Assembly (NCBI GenBank): GCA_003116975.1
Contig: BGKB01000120.1
Coordinates: 124,001 to 188,000 of the forward strand
Direction of reading: 5' to 3'
Source: Aurantiochytrium sp. KH105
Taxonomy: Eukaryota > Sar > Bigyra > Thraustochytrida > Thraustochytriidae
DNA length: 64,000 nt
Shown: in pieces, positions 41,053 through 50,756 of the stretch
Layout of the letters: the number at the start of each line of letters is the position of its first letter
Numbering within the stretch: position 1 is the stretch's first letter
The notes under the pieces: model-generated
Databases searched by the model: none
What the model was told of the DNA's origin: nothing
Seen by the model: only the letters and a program-made list of their open reading frames with translations
Program-made: the position numbers and the translations under genes

Positions 41053-41236
41053 AGCGAGAACAAAAGGACAGACCGCAGCAGCAGACAGACCTCGTTTGCG
41101 GGCTGGACTCGGCGCGCGTGCGAGCGAGCGGGCGAGCGGCGAGCGAGCGCGAGCGGGCGGCGAGCGGCGCGAGGCGGAGAGGCAGCGGCGGCGGGCGGAG
41201 GCGCGGCGCGCGGGCGCGGCGCGAGGGCGAGGCGAG

Positions 41237-42373
41237 ATGGGCGCGTGCGGAAGCACCGCGGACGCGGACGACTCGCAGAATGCGGCGCTCGACAGGGAGC
41301 TGCGCAGGCAGCAGCAGTCGGAGATGAACAAGCTCAAGTTCCTCCTGCTGGGCGCAGGCGAGTCCGGCAAGTCGACGCTCTTCAAGCAGATGAAGATCCT
41401 CTTCTCCGAGGCACACGGGTTCACGCGCGCCGAGCTGGAAAAGGGCGTGCGCGTCGTCTACAACAACGTCATTAGCAACATGAAGGTCCTCGTCGCCGCC
41501 TGCGAGACCCACACGCCGGCCGAGGACCAGGATCTCGCCGACGAAATCCTCAGCCTCGACGAAGACAAGGACGAGATCACCCCCGAGGTCGCAGAGAAGC
41601 TCAAGGCCATCTGGACCGACCCCGGCGTCGAGGACACCTGGCGCCAGCGCTCCGATATCCAGGTCCAGGACTCTCTCCGCTGGTACATGGAGGAGATCGA
41701 CCGCATCGGCGCCGACGACTACATGCCCAGCAACCAGGATCTCCTCCGCTCGCGCGTCCGTACCTCGGGCATCGTCGAGGCCGAGTTCCGCATCGGCGAC
41801 GTCGTCATTGCCATGTTTGACGTCGGTGGCCAGCGTAACGAGAGAAAGAAGTGGATCCACTGCTTTGACAACGTCACGGCCGTCATCTTCGTCGCCGCCA
41901 TCTCCGAGTACGACCAGGTCCTCTTTGAGGATCAGTCCACCAACCGCCAGGACGAGGCCATCGCCCTCTTCCAGGAGATGTGCCAGTCCAAGTGGTTCCG
42001 CGACAAGAGCATGCTTCTCTTCCTCAACAAGCGCGATCTCTTTCGCGAGAAGCTCCAGTACATTCCCTTCAAGGTCGAGGACGGCCCGGATCAGCGCAAC
42101 CTCGATTACATGGGTCCCGAGAACGAGCCCGGCACCGCGTCGGCCACCGAAGGCACCCCCGAGTTTGAGGAGGTCTACCAGGCCACCACGCGCTACCTCG
42201 TGGCCAAGTACAAGGAGGCCGGCAACACGGACACCCCGGGACGGATCAACACGAACCGCGAGATTTACGTCAAGATCACTGCTGCCACCGACACGGATCA
42301 GGTTGCTACTGTCATGAACACGGCCAAGGACATTGTCCTCCGTGACAACCTGCGCAGCAACGGCTTTTACTAA
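41237..42373 (+). CDS. Heterotrimeric G-protein alpha subunit
   Basis: This 378-residue GTPase relays signals from G-protein-coupled receptors at the plasma membrane. The N-terminus MGACGS has Gly2 for myristoylation and Cys4 for palmitoylation. Nucleotide-binding motifs are the P-loop GAGESGKST (39-47), the switch I arginine in RSRVRTSGI, switch II DVGGQR (about 195-200), NKRD (about 264) and the guanine-binding loop TAATDT (about 348; family form TCATDT, so Cys is replaced by Ala). The helical domain lies between about 60 and 175. An insert of about 20 residues (GPENEPGTASATEG) follows the NKxD region. The C-terminus NLRSNGFY is the receptor-contact tail; it lacks the Cys at -4, so it is not pertussis-toxin-type. 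ATG 41237 is preferred because upstream in-frame sequence is low-complexity without ATG. Codons are strongly C-ending. Confidence 0.95.
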   Translation: MGACGSTADADDSQNAALDRELRRQQQSEMNKLKFLLLGAGESGKSTLFKQMKILFSEAHGFTRAELEKGVRVVYNNVISNMKVLVAACETHTPAEDQDLADEILSLDEDKDEITPEVAEKLKAIWTDPGVEDTWRQRSDIQVQDSLRWYMEEIDRIGADDYMPSNQDLLRSRVRTSGIVEAEFRIGDVVIAMFDVGGQRNERKKWIHCFDNVTAVIFVAAISEYDQVLFEDQSTNRQDEAIALFQEMCQSKWFRDKSMLLFLNKRDLFREKLQYIPFKVEDGPDQRNLDYMGPENEPGTASATEGTPEFEEVYQATTRYLVAKYKEAGNTDTPGRINTNREIYVKITAATDTDQVATVMNTAKDIVLRDNLRSNGFY

Positions 42374-42466
42374 CTGTAAGTCCGAGTTCCAGCGCGAAAC
42401 GCAAGGATGGATGCATGCCTTGACGAGCGGAAAGCGGTCGAGAGTCTCCTCTTCAGACGCACACAT

Positions 42467-42514
42467 GCTTGTCCCAAGGTGTGCGTGCGTCTGTGCGTCT
42501 GTGCGCGCGTGTGT
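42467..42514 (+). repeat. 48-bp dispersed repeat, copy 2
   Basis: It is identical to 37700-37747 in the same orientation. It lies about 95 bp downstream of the G-alpha stop codon. Confidence 0.9.
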
Positions 42515-42836
42515 GTGCATTCATATGTATGTGCGCGCTTGCTTGCTGTGGGCCTGAATGTAGCATCTGCTGTGGGAATGATTATTTTCTGCCATCTGTT
42601 CGAGATGAGATGCTGTGTTCAAGCGCGCAGAAAGCCTACCTGTCTCCCTGTCGGCCGGCCGGCCGGGTCCGTCAGCAAAGCTCATGAGATCCTCGCGTGC
42701 GCAACCTTTGTCTTAACGTCGCGATGCCACGATGAGCTGACTTTTCTTCGTTCCTCGCCTTCACCTTGTTTCAAGATCTTTTTGGTCTAATGAGACGTGC
42801 TCATCAACGCGCGCGCGCACCTGCACGCTGTTTGTA

Positions 42837-42872
42837 CCCCCCCCCCCCCCCCCCCTTTCAAAAAAAAAAAAA
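42837..42872 (+). repeat. C19 run next to A13 run
   Basis: The homopolymer C tract 42837-42855 is followed by TTTC and 13 A. Run lengths may contain sequencing error. Confidence 0.8.
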
Positions 42873-43261
42873 GGCTGGCGTCCGAGGTCTTTTGCAATGT
42901 TGGCGCTCGGGCGTGCCTGTTTCAATCATTTCCTTCAACCCTTCTCTCTCCCCCTCCCTACTTCTTACCATCGAGTGCTGCTGCTGCTTCGCACTTGCAC
43001 TTCATCGTCATAGCCCACCCCCCACCATCCTTCACACACCCCCTTTAGAAAGTACAAGGGTAGTATACGCGAGAAAACATATGTTTCTGTTTTGTGGTGA
43101 CATACCCACGTATTGCAATCTTGCGGGACGTACGTGCATTCTCTACTGCTCTGACTTCTTCACTCAATCATCCGATGCATCGTCATCACCGTTATACTAC
43201 CTATCTATAGCCGTAGGAGCAGGAAGAGCAGCAGAGTAAAGTTGCATTTCTTATTATTTCT

Positions 43262-45196
43262 TTAATACCGTGATGAGTCCCGATCGTCCGCACGGTCAAG
43301 AGCTTGCATGGCGACCACGACCAAGACAGCAGATACAGCTCCAAGTGCCGCCAGTTTGACCAACGAGGAGTTCCAAAGCGAAGACGTTGACACCGAAGTG
43401 CTCGCAACCACTTCATCGACCGCACGCCGAGGAACAACATTCATCACCTCACTTTCCATATCCATAGCCTCTGCCTCCGCAACACGAGCACCTTGAATGT
43501 CAGAAAGCAGGCCAAGAATCTGTTGCGTCAGACTGGTTGTTTGACGATGCGACCCGCCATCTGAATCGCCTCCGCTACGTTTACCATCGCCAGCACCAGC
43601 CAAGGACTCCTCCACAAAGACAGTACGCACCTCGGTCGGGTCAAAGGACAGGGCAGCCTTTTCGAGCTCGCCCGAAAGAGAGAGCAGAAAATCTTCCGGT
43701 GTCTTTGCAGCCGCAGTTTCAGGCAGATTTGTGCCCACAGCTGCGCAGAATTCCTCGTTTGAGGCAAAGTCCATTTGACGCAGCGAGGACTTGAGCTCCG
43801 CACAGTTGGCAACCACAAGGCAGACTGCAGTCTGCTTGAGGTCGCCAATCGAGGCCGCTGTAAACAACAAATGACTCAGCGACTTTTCCAGCGCCTTGGT
43901 AGACACAAGCGTGGCAGCGGCGTCACCCGGGGTACTTGTGGTGGTGTTTGTCTCGGCCTCCACGACAAAGATGAGCACGCTGGGGTCTGCGACGGACATG
44001 CGGATGCGGCTCGCCTTTTTCTTTTTGCTCGTCGGGAACGAGGTCACTGTCACCACGCTTCCATCTCCGAGTGTACCAGTAACAACCGCGTCTCCGGCAC
44101 TTCCCTGTGGCGTGTCCTCGCTTTCGGCATCAAGCTTCACCCCGAGTGCAGTACCAACTTGAGCGGTCAGCTGCCAGCGTGCCGCGTTGCTCGCGTCAGA
44201 ATTAGGGCCGAGGATAACAACGGCACATTCTTCCTTGATTTGCTTTACGCGGTCTGCACGTAGCTGCGCGTCAATCTTTGCTGACGCCTCAATCTCTTCC
44301 GCAGTCGCCTCGGGCTCCTGCGTACTCTCGTTACCATCGTTGTCGTCATTGTCGTCGTCGTCGTCGCAGCCGGTATCGTCAATGTCGTCAGTCTCCCTTG
44401 CCCTCGCCCGCCCCCAAGATCGAGCGAACGCACGCCGCGTGCGGCGAGAACTCGCGCCTTTATCAAGGAACGAAAGTCATCAGTTGCCTTCTCTTCAGAC
44501 TCACCAGCCCCCAGACGCCCGCGTGGTCGGCGCGCTCGAGCATCGTTTTCCACCGCTGCGTCGATTTGCTCCTGCTCCTGCGCGTCGCGCTCCCAGAGAT
44601 ATCGTACCACACTTTGTACGCTCTGGCGTACTTCTTCTTTCTCCGGGTCCCACGCGAACGCGGAGTCGCCGCCGAGGCCGTTCGACTCGCAGCAGGCAAA
44701 CTCGGCGATCTCGTCGCCATGCGGTCGAGACCTGACTGCTAATAAGAACCTGGTCGGCGGAGGAACTGTTCGCGCGAGCGTGGAGACAGCCGAGCTCGGC
44801 GAGGATGAAAGATGGAAGCTAGCAGTGGCAAGCAAGGTAGGTTTTGTCGATAGCGTACCGGGCTTGTACGGTGGGACAGGTCAGTGCACGCGCTGCGACG
44901 GCGTCAAGACCCGGCAAACAAACAAGCACGGCAACACAAAGCCCATCTCGCAGGTCTGCGCGCGCACGCACGAGCGAGCGTTGGTCCGCGGCAGCGGGAG
45001 CAGAAGCGGCAGCAGCAGCTGCTGCGGTGGCAGCTCCGACAGCAGACACCGAAAAGAGCAGCAAGAGCCACACGCAGCGCGCAGAAAGGAGGGCTGCGTT
45101 CGTGGCGCCGCTGGCTATAGCACGCCGCGTCGCGCGCAGACTTGCAGTACTCCGTGCACGCGTGCAAGGCGACTGATAGGGTGTGTATGGAGCCAT
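43262..45196 (-). CDS. Unknown protein with N-terminal signal-like segment and C-terminal membrane anchor, three exons
   Basis: My model is exon 1 44859-45196, intron 44732-44858 (GTACGC to CAGTCAG), exon 2 44505-44731, a 47-nt intron 44458-44504 (GTGAGT, TGAT branch-like site, ATAAAG) and exon 3 43262-44457, giving 586 residues. All phases fit. Exon 1 contributes a hydrophobic stretch (CVWLLLLFSVSAVGAA, residues 41-56) that could be a signal peptide or membrane segment. The middle is acidic (DDDDDNDDNDGNE). Exon 3 carries globular sequence (EECAVVILGPNSDASN, VLIFVVEAET, AVCLVVANCAELK) and a C-terminal membrane helix (LVKLAALGAVSAVLVVV) with a short tail. I do not recognise the family. Exon 3 is firm, exon 2 good and exon 1 uncertain: it starts at the same CCATGG as the divergent C2/PH gene. 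Confidence 0.58.
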
Positions 45197-47771
45197 GGGC
45201 CGCGGACAGGTGAGCGAGGTGAACTTTGATGATGTCTACGGACACGACGAAGACTCCGATTTCGAGGCGGTGAACCCCGGCGCGCGGCCGAGCATCTTTG
45301 GCGACAACTTTTTTGGCATGGACGACGACGATGACGAGGATGACGAAGACGACGAGGGCGGCATGAATGCCGAGCTCGAAGTTCTGCCCTCGGGCATCAT
45401 CGTGCCTGAGCGGCAAGGCGCGTCGTCCCAAGGTTCGCGCAAGCTCCGAAATGGAAAACGCGACTCGAAGCGCCGCGACTCGAAGCGCCGCGATTCGAAG
45501 AAACGGACCAGCTGGCGACGCGGCAAACCATCATCTGCAGAGCCCGGGGACCCGGACTCTACAATCGAGGAACACGAGCTGCTTGTGGCAGAATTTTCGG
45601 ATGAGGAAGACAATGGCATGCTGAACGATGACGGCGCTGACGACTTTATTCTGAAAAAGCGCAGAAGGTGGTTTAACATTCACCTCTTTGAAGGCGTCGG
45701 CGGTGGTGCCATGAGCGGCATGCTGATGCTATTCCTAGGCGGACCGGCCCTCGCGGTAAATTTGATGCCCGGAGTATCATACGCCAAGTGGGGCCAGTTT
45801 CTCTTCTTACCGCTGGTCGCGTACATTTTCATGTCGATCCCGGCATTTCTGGGCAGCGCATTTGCCTTTGTGATGCAGCGTTTTGGTCCTCTGAATGGTT
45901 TCCCCTTCCAGGTGAAAACGCTCTCGGTGGTGCCGTGGATCAAGGACTGGCATTTGCATATGCGCATCTTGGTCCAGGATGCGGCCTTTGGGAATCCGCC
46001 AGGCTTTCCCTTTGAGTGGTTCCTCACTTGCGAGCGTCTCGATATCGAGGGAAGTATTTCTTTTGCGCATTTGCGCAACTGGATCTTGCGGCGCAAGGAA
46101 AAGGTGCCACTGAGCAAGGTCCCGGACTTTGAGCGGTACTTCAAGGTGGACTTTAGTCATGTTGAAGTGTCGAACGCCATGTGCAACTTTCAAATGTTCA
46201 ACGGCAAGTTCAACATCAATGAGTTCACGCGTATCCTTGCGGATGCGGATGTGCGCAAGGTCATCGGCAAGAGTGCGCCCTTTCCAAATCAGCTCCGCGT
46301 TCGCGTGCTGCGTGCCAAGAATCTTGCGCCGCACCGGCTCAAGAAGACATGTGACCCCTACGTCACCGTGTGCTGTCGTCGGCAGGCCTTTTCCACTCAC
46401 ACGCAGACTAAAACGCTGAATCCGATGTGGAACGAGGTGCTGACGCTCAACGTCGACGATGCTTCGACGGTGATTGAAATCTCTGTCTACGATCGAGACT
46501 CCCCCGAGGTGAGTCAGGCTGCCCTTATTGGTCATTGGGTCATGACGGCCAAGTACCTCGTGGTAGATCCCAAGTTCAACTGGCACTACGAAAAGGATTA
46601 CAAGACGTACAGGGTGGGTAGCCGGGATGACATTGACGGAGCAACTGGCTTTGAGGGCTGGGTCCCCCTGGCCACGCGCAAGTGGAAAAAGATGGGTCTA
46701 TGCGGCCAGCTTCAGATTGAGGTTTTGTGGTCGCATGTACCAGAGGATGAGCTGGAGAACCCCTATGTGCCGGCGCGGCGATACACGGCTCTGGAGCAGC
46801 TCTCGCAGCAGTCGAAAGAGGATCAGCTTCGCTTCGGCGACTGGGCCCGCTTTCGGGACTGGCTCAATCACGAACCTTACGACTTTGACATTCACCGCTT
46901 TACGGTGCGTGACACCAAGTTTTACGTGCAGGATCTCTTTCGTGGACACAAGGGCGTCCCAGAACAGCTCGTGCTGAGCAAGAGCAGCGTTGACGGCGCC
47001 GACGCCGTCAAGTTGCCGTTTCTCGAGATGCGCAAGCAGTTCCGACCGCGACCTGGTGACGAGGGAATTACGTGCTACGATGCCTTTGTTGGCTTTTTTA
47101 TTGGTCTGCTCACCACCGCGGCGCGGAGCGGACGCCTCGGTAGCGCTATTGCGCAGATTCTGTCTGGTGGTGTTTGGAATTTCGGCTACAAATTTCGCAA
47201 TCTCTTGCGTGGAGAGTTCGACAAGGCGCTCGTTCCGCTGCGACCAGCGCAAATTAAAGGCGTGGCCCGATTCGCGAGGACGGGTCTCCATGTTTTGCAC
47301 CAGAATATGACGCAAAATCGCCGCAATCGTCAGCAGTTCAAGAGCCCTGTCGAGGCAGACGACGCAGATTTTCTCAGCGACCATGTCGAGCTTTCGGGTC
47401 ATCTCGATCGCTGTGCTGTGAAAGTGTCCGGGGACATTTCAAATGCGGACATGGCGTCCCTGGCTCGCCGTCGCGGCGTCTTCAAGACAAAGTACTTTGA
47501 GCTCAAGGGCGACACTCTCTTTTACCGCAAACACCAAGAAGTCCCCAAGGGAGTCACCTATAATCTCACGTACAAGCTCAGTCTCGATACTGTGTATGCG
47601 GCTGTCCACGTCAAGAGCCTTAACGAGCTCGTCCTCAATGTGCAGGAGGAGTCTCACGTTGTGCGTCTGCGGGAGCCGATGAATCCGCCGCCTGGGCTCT
47701 TTGTTGTGCGCTTGCGTAAGTGGATCCGCGCCATTCGCGACCACGAGATCCCGTTTGAAGAGGTCGAGTAA
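45195..47771 (+). CDS. C2- and PH-domain membrane protein
   Basis: The product has 858 residues from ATG 45195. The N-terminus is acidic (DDDDDEDDEDDE), with three RRDSK-type repeats (about 93-105). Two hydrophobic stretches follow at about 170-215 (MLMLFLGGPALAVNLM; PLVAYIFMSIPAFLGSAFAFV), likely membrane-embedded or hairpin segments. A beta-rich segment of about 150 residues leads to a C2 domain (about 365-515) with LRVRVLRAKNLAP, KTCDPYVTVCC and TLNPMWNEVLTL; the calcium-loop aspartates are partly kept (CDPYV, VYDRDSPE). The C-terminus is a PH domain (about 733-855; SGHLDRCAVK at its start, RKWIRAIRD helix at its end). This build resembles lipid-transfer or membrane-contact-site proteins such as extended synaptotagmins, but I cannot see a clear SMP domain. 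A lipid-binding role is inference. Confidence 0.8.
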   Translation: MGRGQVSEVNFDDVYGHDEDSDFEAVNPGARPSIFGDNFFGMDDDDDEDDEDDEGGMNAELEVLPSGIIVPERQGASSQGSRKLRNGKRDSKRRDSKRRDSKKRTSWRRGKPSSAEPGDPDSTIEEHELLVAEFSDEEDNGMLNDDGADDFILKKRRRWFNIHLFEGVGGGAMSGMLMLFLGGPALAVNLMPGVSYAKWGQFLFLPLVAYIFMSIPAFLGSAFAFVMQRFGPLNGFPFQVKTLSVVPWIKDWHLHMRILVQDAAFGNPPGFPFEWFLTCERLDIEGSISFAHLRNWILRRKEKVPLSKVPDFERYFKVDFSHVEVSNAMCNFQMFNGKFNINEFTRILADADVRKVIGKSAPFPNQLRVRVLRAKNLAPHRLKKTCDPYVTVCCRRQAFSTHTQTKTLNPMWNEVLTLNVDDASTVIEISVYDRDSPEVSQAALIGHWVMTAKYLVVDPKFNWHYEKDYKTYRVGSRDDIDGATGFEGWVPLATRKWKKMGLCGQLQIEVLWSHVPEDELENPYVPARRYTALEQLSQQSKEDQLRFGDWARFRDWLNHEPYDFDIHRFTVRDTKFYVQDLFRGHKGVPEQLVLSKSSVDGADAVKLPFLEMRKQFRPRPGDEGITCYDAFVGFFIGLLTTAARSGRLGSAIAQILSGGVWNFGYKFRNLLRGEFDKALVPLRPAQIKGVARFARTGLHVLHQNMTQNRRNRQQFKSPVEADDADFLSDHVELSGHLDRCAVKVSGDISNADMASLARRRGVFKTKYFELKGDTLFYRKHQEVPKGVTYNLTYKLSLDTVYAAVHVKSLNELVLNVQEESHVVRLREPMNPPPGLFVVRLRKWIRAIRDHEIPFEEVE

Positions 47772-48778
47772 TGCCCAAAAGCAGCATGCGGACAGTGGTG
47801 GCTTCTCATTTCTGTCTGGATGGCATTGAAGACGTGGGGTGGTAATGATTGCCGCGATAAACGTGATACATCAGTTTGGGACGCTGACGGAGGGGTGCGA
47901 AACGAATCACGATTCGTGCCAGCTTCGTTCTTCGCCTGCTAGTATCTGTTTCAATTGATTTTGTTGTATGTGTGTGTGTGAGTGCCTTTTGATTTGTCGC
48001 GTTCAAATGGCTCCCAGATGTCTATCTCTCTCTGCTTGTCTGCGTAGGTATACAACTCCTTCCTTCTGTGTGCGAATGAGAGATCAGATGAGTTGGCTCG
48101 CCTCTGCTGCAAAAAAGTTGTTGTTCCTGATGCTTGCTTGCCATACCAAGTTAAATTTTGATTCGTTTCCTTGTCTGCTTCACAAACATTCACGCCTGAC
48201 GGATTGGGGGGGGGGGGGAGAATCCTGGCTGGATCCGCTCCATATCTGTCGCATCTACACCACAATCCTCCCGAGCTACATACAGCTGGCCAAGTGATTC
48301 GCATCACTGATCGTTGACGCGTCATTCACAGTCAGCCTTCTCCGTTCACCTTTTCGTTGCCAGGTTCGTTCATCCGTTCGTTCATTCGTTCGTTCGTTCG
48401 TTCGTTCGTGCACATCATCTCACGAGTGGTGGTGATGGGGACACACTGAAGAGGTCCTCATCCCAGCCAGGTACGCAGTTCTACACAACCCGCACTGCGT
48501 CCGTCGTTCGAGGAGGCTGCAGTTCGACGAACTAGGCGGCCGAGCGATCACCACCGGTAGCGTGCGTCCAGCAACACTGCAGGGGCATGATCAGGGCGTT
48601 TGGCCTTCCTTCCGTTCACCGTGGCTCGCTCGAGACCTGCCTGCCTGCGGTCTGTAGACGTACGTATAGCTGCACTGTATAGCAGTATAGCAGCACAGTA
48701 GCCAAGCTGTAGCCGGTCAGGCTGACGTCTTCACGCTGCTTGCCTCCCGACACTGGCAGGCTCGCTCAACGGTCGGCC

Positions 48779-48817
48779 GCGGTCGCGGTCGCGGTCGCGG
48801 TCGCGGTCACGGTCGCG
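48779..48817 (+). repeat. (GCGGTC)n hexamer array
   Basis: About six copies of GCGGTC are present, one with a CAC change. Confidence 0.85.
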
Positions 48818-49537
48818 CTGCCGCTGCCGCCTGCAGCTGGTTGCTGCGCCCACCGGGGCCAGGAAGCCCGGCGCACCGAGGCAGAACGGGCTCGATGCGA
48901 GGCAGGGATGCTTGGGGGGACGATCGCCGCGAGGATCGACGCAAGAAATTGGGGCGCGGCGGCGGGCACGAGCTCCTGGTCCGAGGCGCCTACCGCAGCA
49001 GCCGGGACGGAGGCGGAGTCCACGTATGTGCTCCTGCATTAGATCGGCCATTGGGGCTCGAGCCCGAGCCCGAGCTCGAGCCTGTGCCCGCACTCGAGCG
49101 CTGAGGCGAGGCAAGCTGCACTGCTGGCTGCTGGCGCGTGCGGCGTCAGGAGCGGGCGCAGGAAGCGAGCCCGAGCCCGCCTCGCGCAGCGCAGCGAGCT
49201 GCCAGGCGCTGGCAGCAGCAGCAGCAGCAGCAGCGGCGGTATCAGTGCAGACAGCCAGCTCTGCGTGTGTGCGTGAAAATATACTTCTATACGTGTGCGG
49301 AATCGGCGGTTCCTCCTCGCAACCACAGTGCGGCGCGGCAGCAAGGAATCGGCGTCGTGCAGTGCCGCTAGTCGTCGAGCTCGCCGTCTCCTCGTCGCCG
49401 GCGGCCCCGTCGTCCTCGTCGCCCCCGTTTGAATCCTCCTCCTCCTTCGTCATTGCGGGTTTGATTTGAATTTGAATCCCGAGACGCCTGCCTGCCTACT
49501 TCGGCAGAACGGCAACGCGAGCGAGCCGAGGCGCGGC

Positions 49538-49661
49538 GTGCGTGCGTGCGTGCGTGCGTGCGTGCAGCAGGCGCTTGCTTGCGAGCTTGCGAGCGAGCGT
49601 GTGCGCGTGTGTGCGTGTGTGCCGGGAGACCGACCGACAGACAGACAGACAGACAGACAGA
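49538..49661 (+). repeat. (GTGC)n and (GACA)n tetranucleotide arrays
   Basis: A GTGC array (49538-49565) and a GACA array (49634-49661) are separated by about 70 bp of mixed GCTT/GAGC/GTGT sequence. Confidence 0.85.
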
Positions 49662-50756
49662 CCGACGACTTGAAGTCTTTCTCCCTGGCTCGTGGCGAGG
49701 AGACCAGCTGCGTCATCTGCGCCCCGATTTCTTTCTCCTTTCCACAACCAGCCCGCCGGCCAGCGCAGCGCCGGCAGCGCAGCAGCGACGCGAGCCCGCG
49801 AGCCCGCGAGCCCGGACCCGGTCGGTCGTCCGCGCGGCCCCGCGTCCGCTTCGTCGCCGGCGGCGGCTCGGCGTCAATCGCAGGACGGCCGGCTGCTCGT
49901 TCCATCGCGCTCGAGAAGCCCTCCTCCCCGCCCCAGCCCGAGGTCCCGGAGATCTTTCTCGCGGCGCCGCGCGGCGCGGCGCGGCTGCGGCTGCGGCGCC
50001 GGCCACAAACCCGGTCTTCCGCCCGCCGCGTGGCCGCCGGCGCTGGCCGAGCCGAGCCGAGCCGCCTCAGGCAGCGGCGCCTTGTGCTTGGACAATCGTC
50101 ATCATCGTCAACTTCTTCTTCACGAGCAGGACCAGAAAGGCGAGGTGTAGGCGCTGCAGCTGCAGCGGGGGCGTACCTCGACTCGGCGTCGGCGTTGACA
50201 GTAAAGAGGCCTTCGCGTCCCTCGCTTCGCAAGAAAGGAAGGGCAGGAGGAGGCAGCAAGAGCAAGCTTGCAAGCAAGCTCCGAGTTGCGAGCAGCTGCA
50301 GCTGCAGAGCGGGCTTGCAGGACATTGCTTGCTTGGAGCGATCAACCAGACAGACCCAGCCAGGCCTGGCCATCCAGCAGCACCCCGCTCAGCAAAAGCC
50401 GAAGCCGAAGCCGGGCCAGACAGGCTCGCGGCGGGGCGAGGAGGAGGAGGAGGAGGTCGCGGAGAGGCCGGTCGCGTTGCAGGCGCGGTGGTCCAGGGCG
50501 CCGACTTTGGCCCGGAAGAGTCGTAGGAGCCCAAGCACAGACAGACCCAGTCGAGGTACGCCTACAGCAACAACAACTACTGCATAATACGGCCGGGAAA
50601 AGCAAACGCAAGAGCGAGAACGAGCGCTGCGGCGGCAGCGGTGCCGTACAAGCGAGCAAGCAAGCAAAGGAGCGAGCGAGCGACTGACTGACTGGCTGGC
50701 CGGCCAACTGACACGCAGCAGCGGCAGCAGCAGCAGCAGCGCGAGAGCGAACGAAG

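Larger units (their letters stand above)
36870..41236. other. 4.4-kb gene-poor, repeat-rich interval upstream of G-alpha
   Basis: This is the longest gap in the window. It contains a promoter region for the small gene (to about 37130), one copy of a 48-bp dispersed repeat (37700-37747), (CAGG)n at 38247-38280, an inverted CG/AG pair (38691-38716, 38885-38911), a 10-bp repeat (39371-39400), an 11-bp minisatellite (39531-39629), (CGGAG)n at 40451-40488 and a GAAA-rich tract (40983-41052) in the G-alpha leader. Possible frames at 37143-37440 (either strand) are weak. Spliced genes or non-coding RNAs here cannot be excluded. Confidence 0.5.
42374..43261. other. Convergent 3' intergenic region
   Basis: This region holds the 3' flanks of G-alpha (+) and the unknown membrane protein (-). 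It contains the second 48-bp repeat copy (42467-42514) and a C19 run (42837-42855) followed closely by an A13 run. No gene seen. Confidence 0.6.
47772..50756. promoter_or_regulatory. 3-kb intergenic region upstream of the KCC transporter
   Basis: The region is repeat-rich and GC-rich. It contains a G13 run (48206-48218), (GTTC)n (about 48376-48408), a GCGGTC hexamer array (48779-48817), (CAG)n (about 49211-49233), (GTGC)n (49538-49565), (GACA)n (about 49634-49661) and AGC/GAGC runs just before the transporter ATG. Many open frames exist on both strands, but their translations are low-complexity. I see no supported gene; a spliced 5' leader for the transporter is possible. Confidence 0.5.

Noticed and set aside
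42467-42514. 48-bp repeat as part of the G-alpha coding sequence or terminator
   Set aside because: It lies about 95 bp after the stop codon, and the same sequence occurs where no gene is present.
40916-42520. Long open frame antisense to G-alpha (over 500 codons)
   Set aside because: It mirrors a G-alpha gene with strongly C-ending codons, which leaves the opposite strand free of stops. The translation has no family features and lacks an ATG-led start with sensible context.
49466-50587. Overlapping open frames of 300-370 codons upstream of the KCC gene
   Set aside because: All frames are open because of GC-rich repeats. Translations are Arg/Ala/Ser-rich and differ in every frame without motifs.
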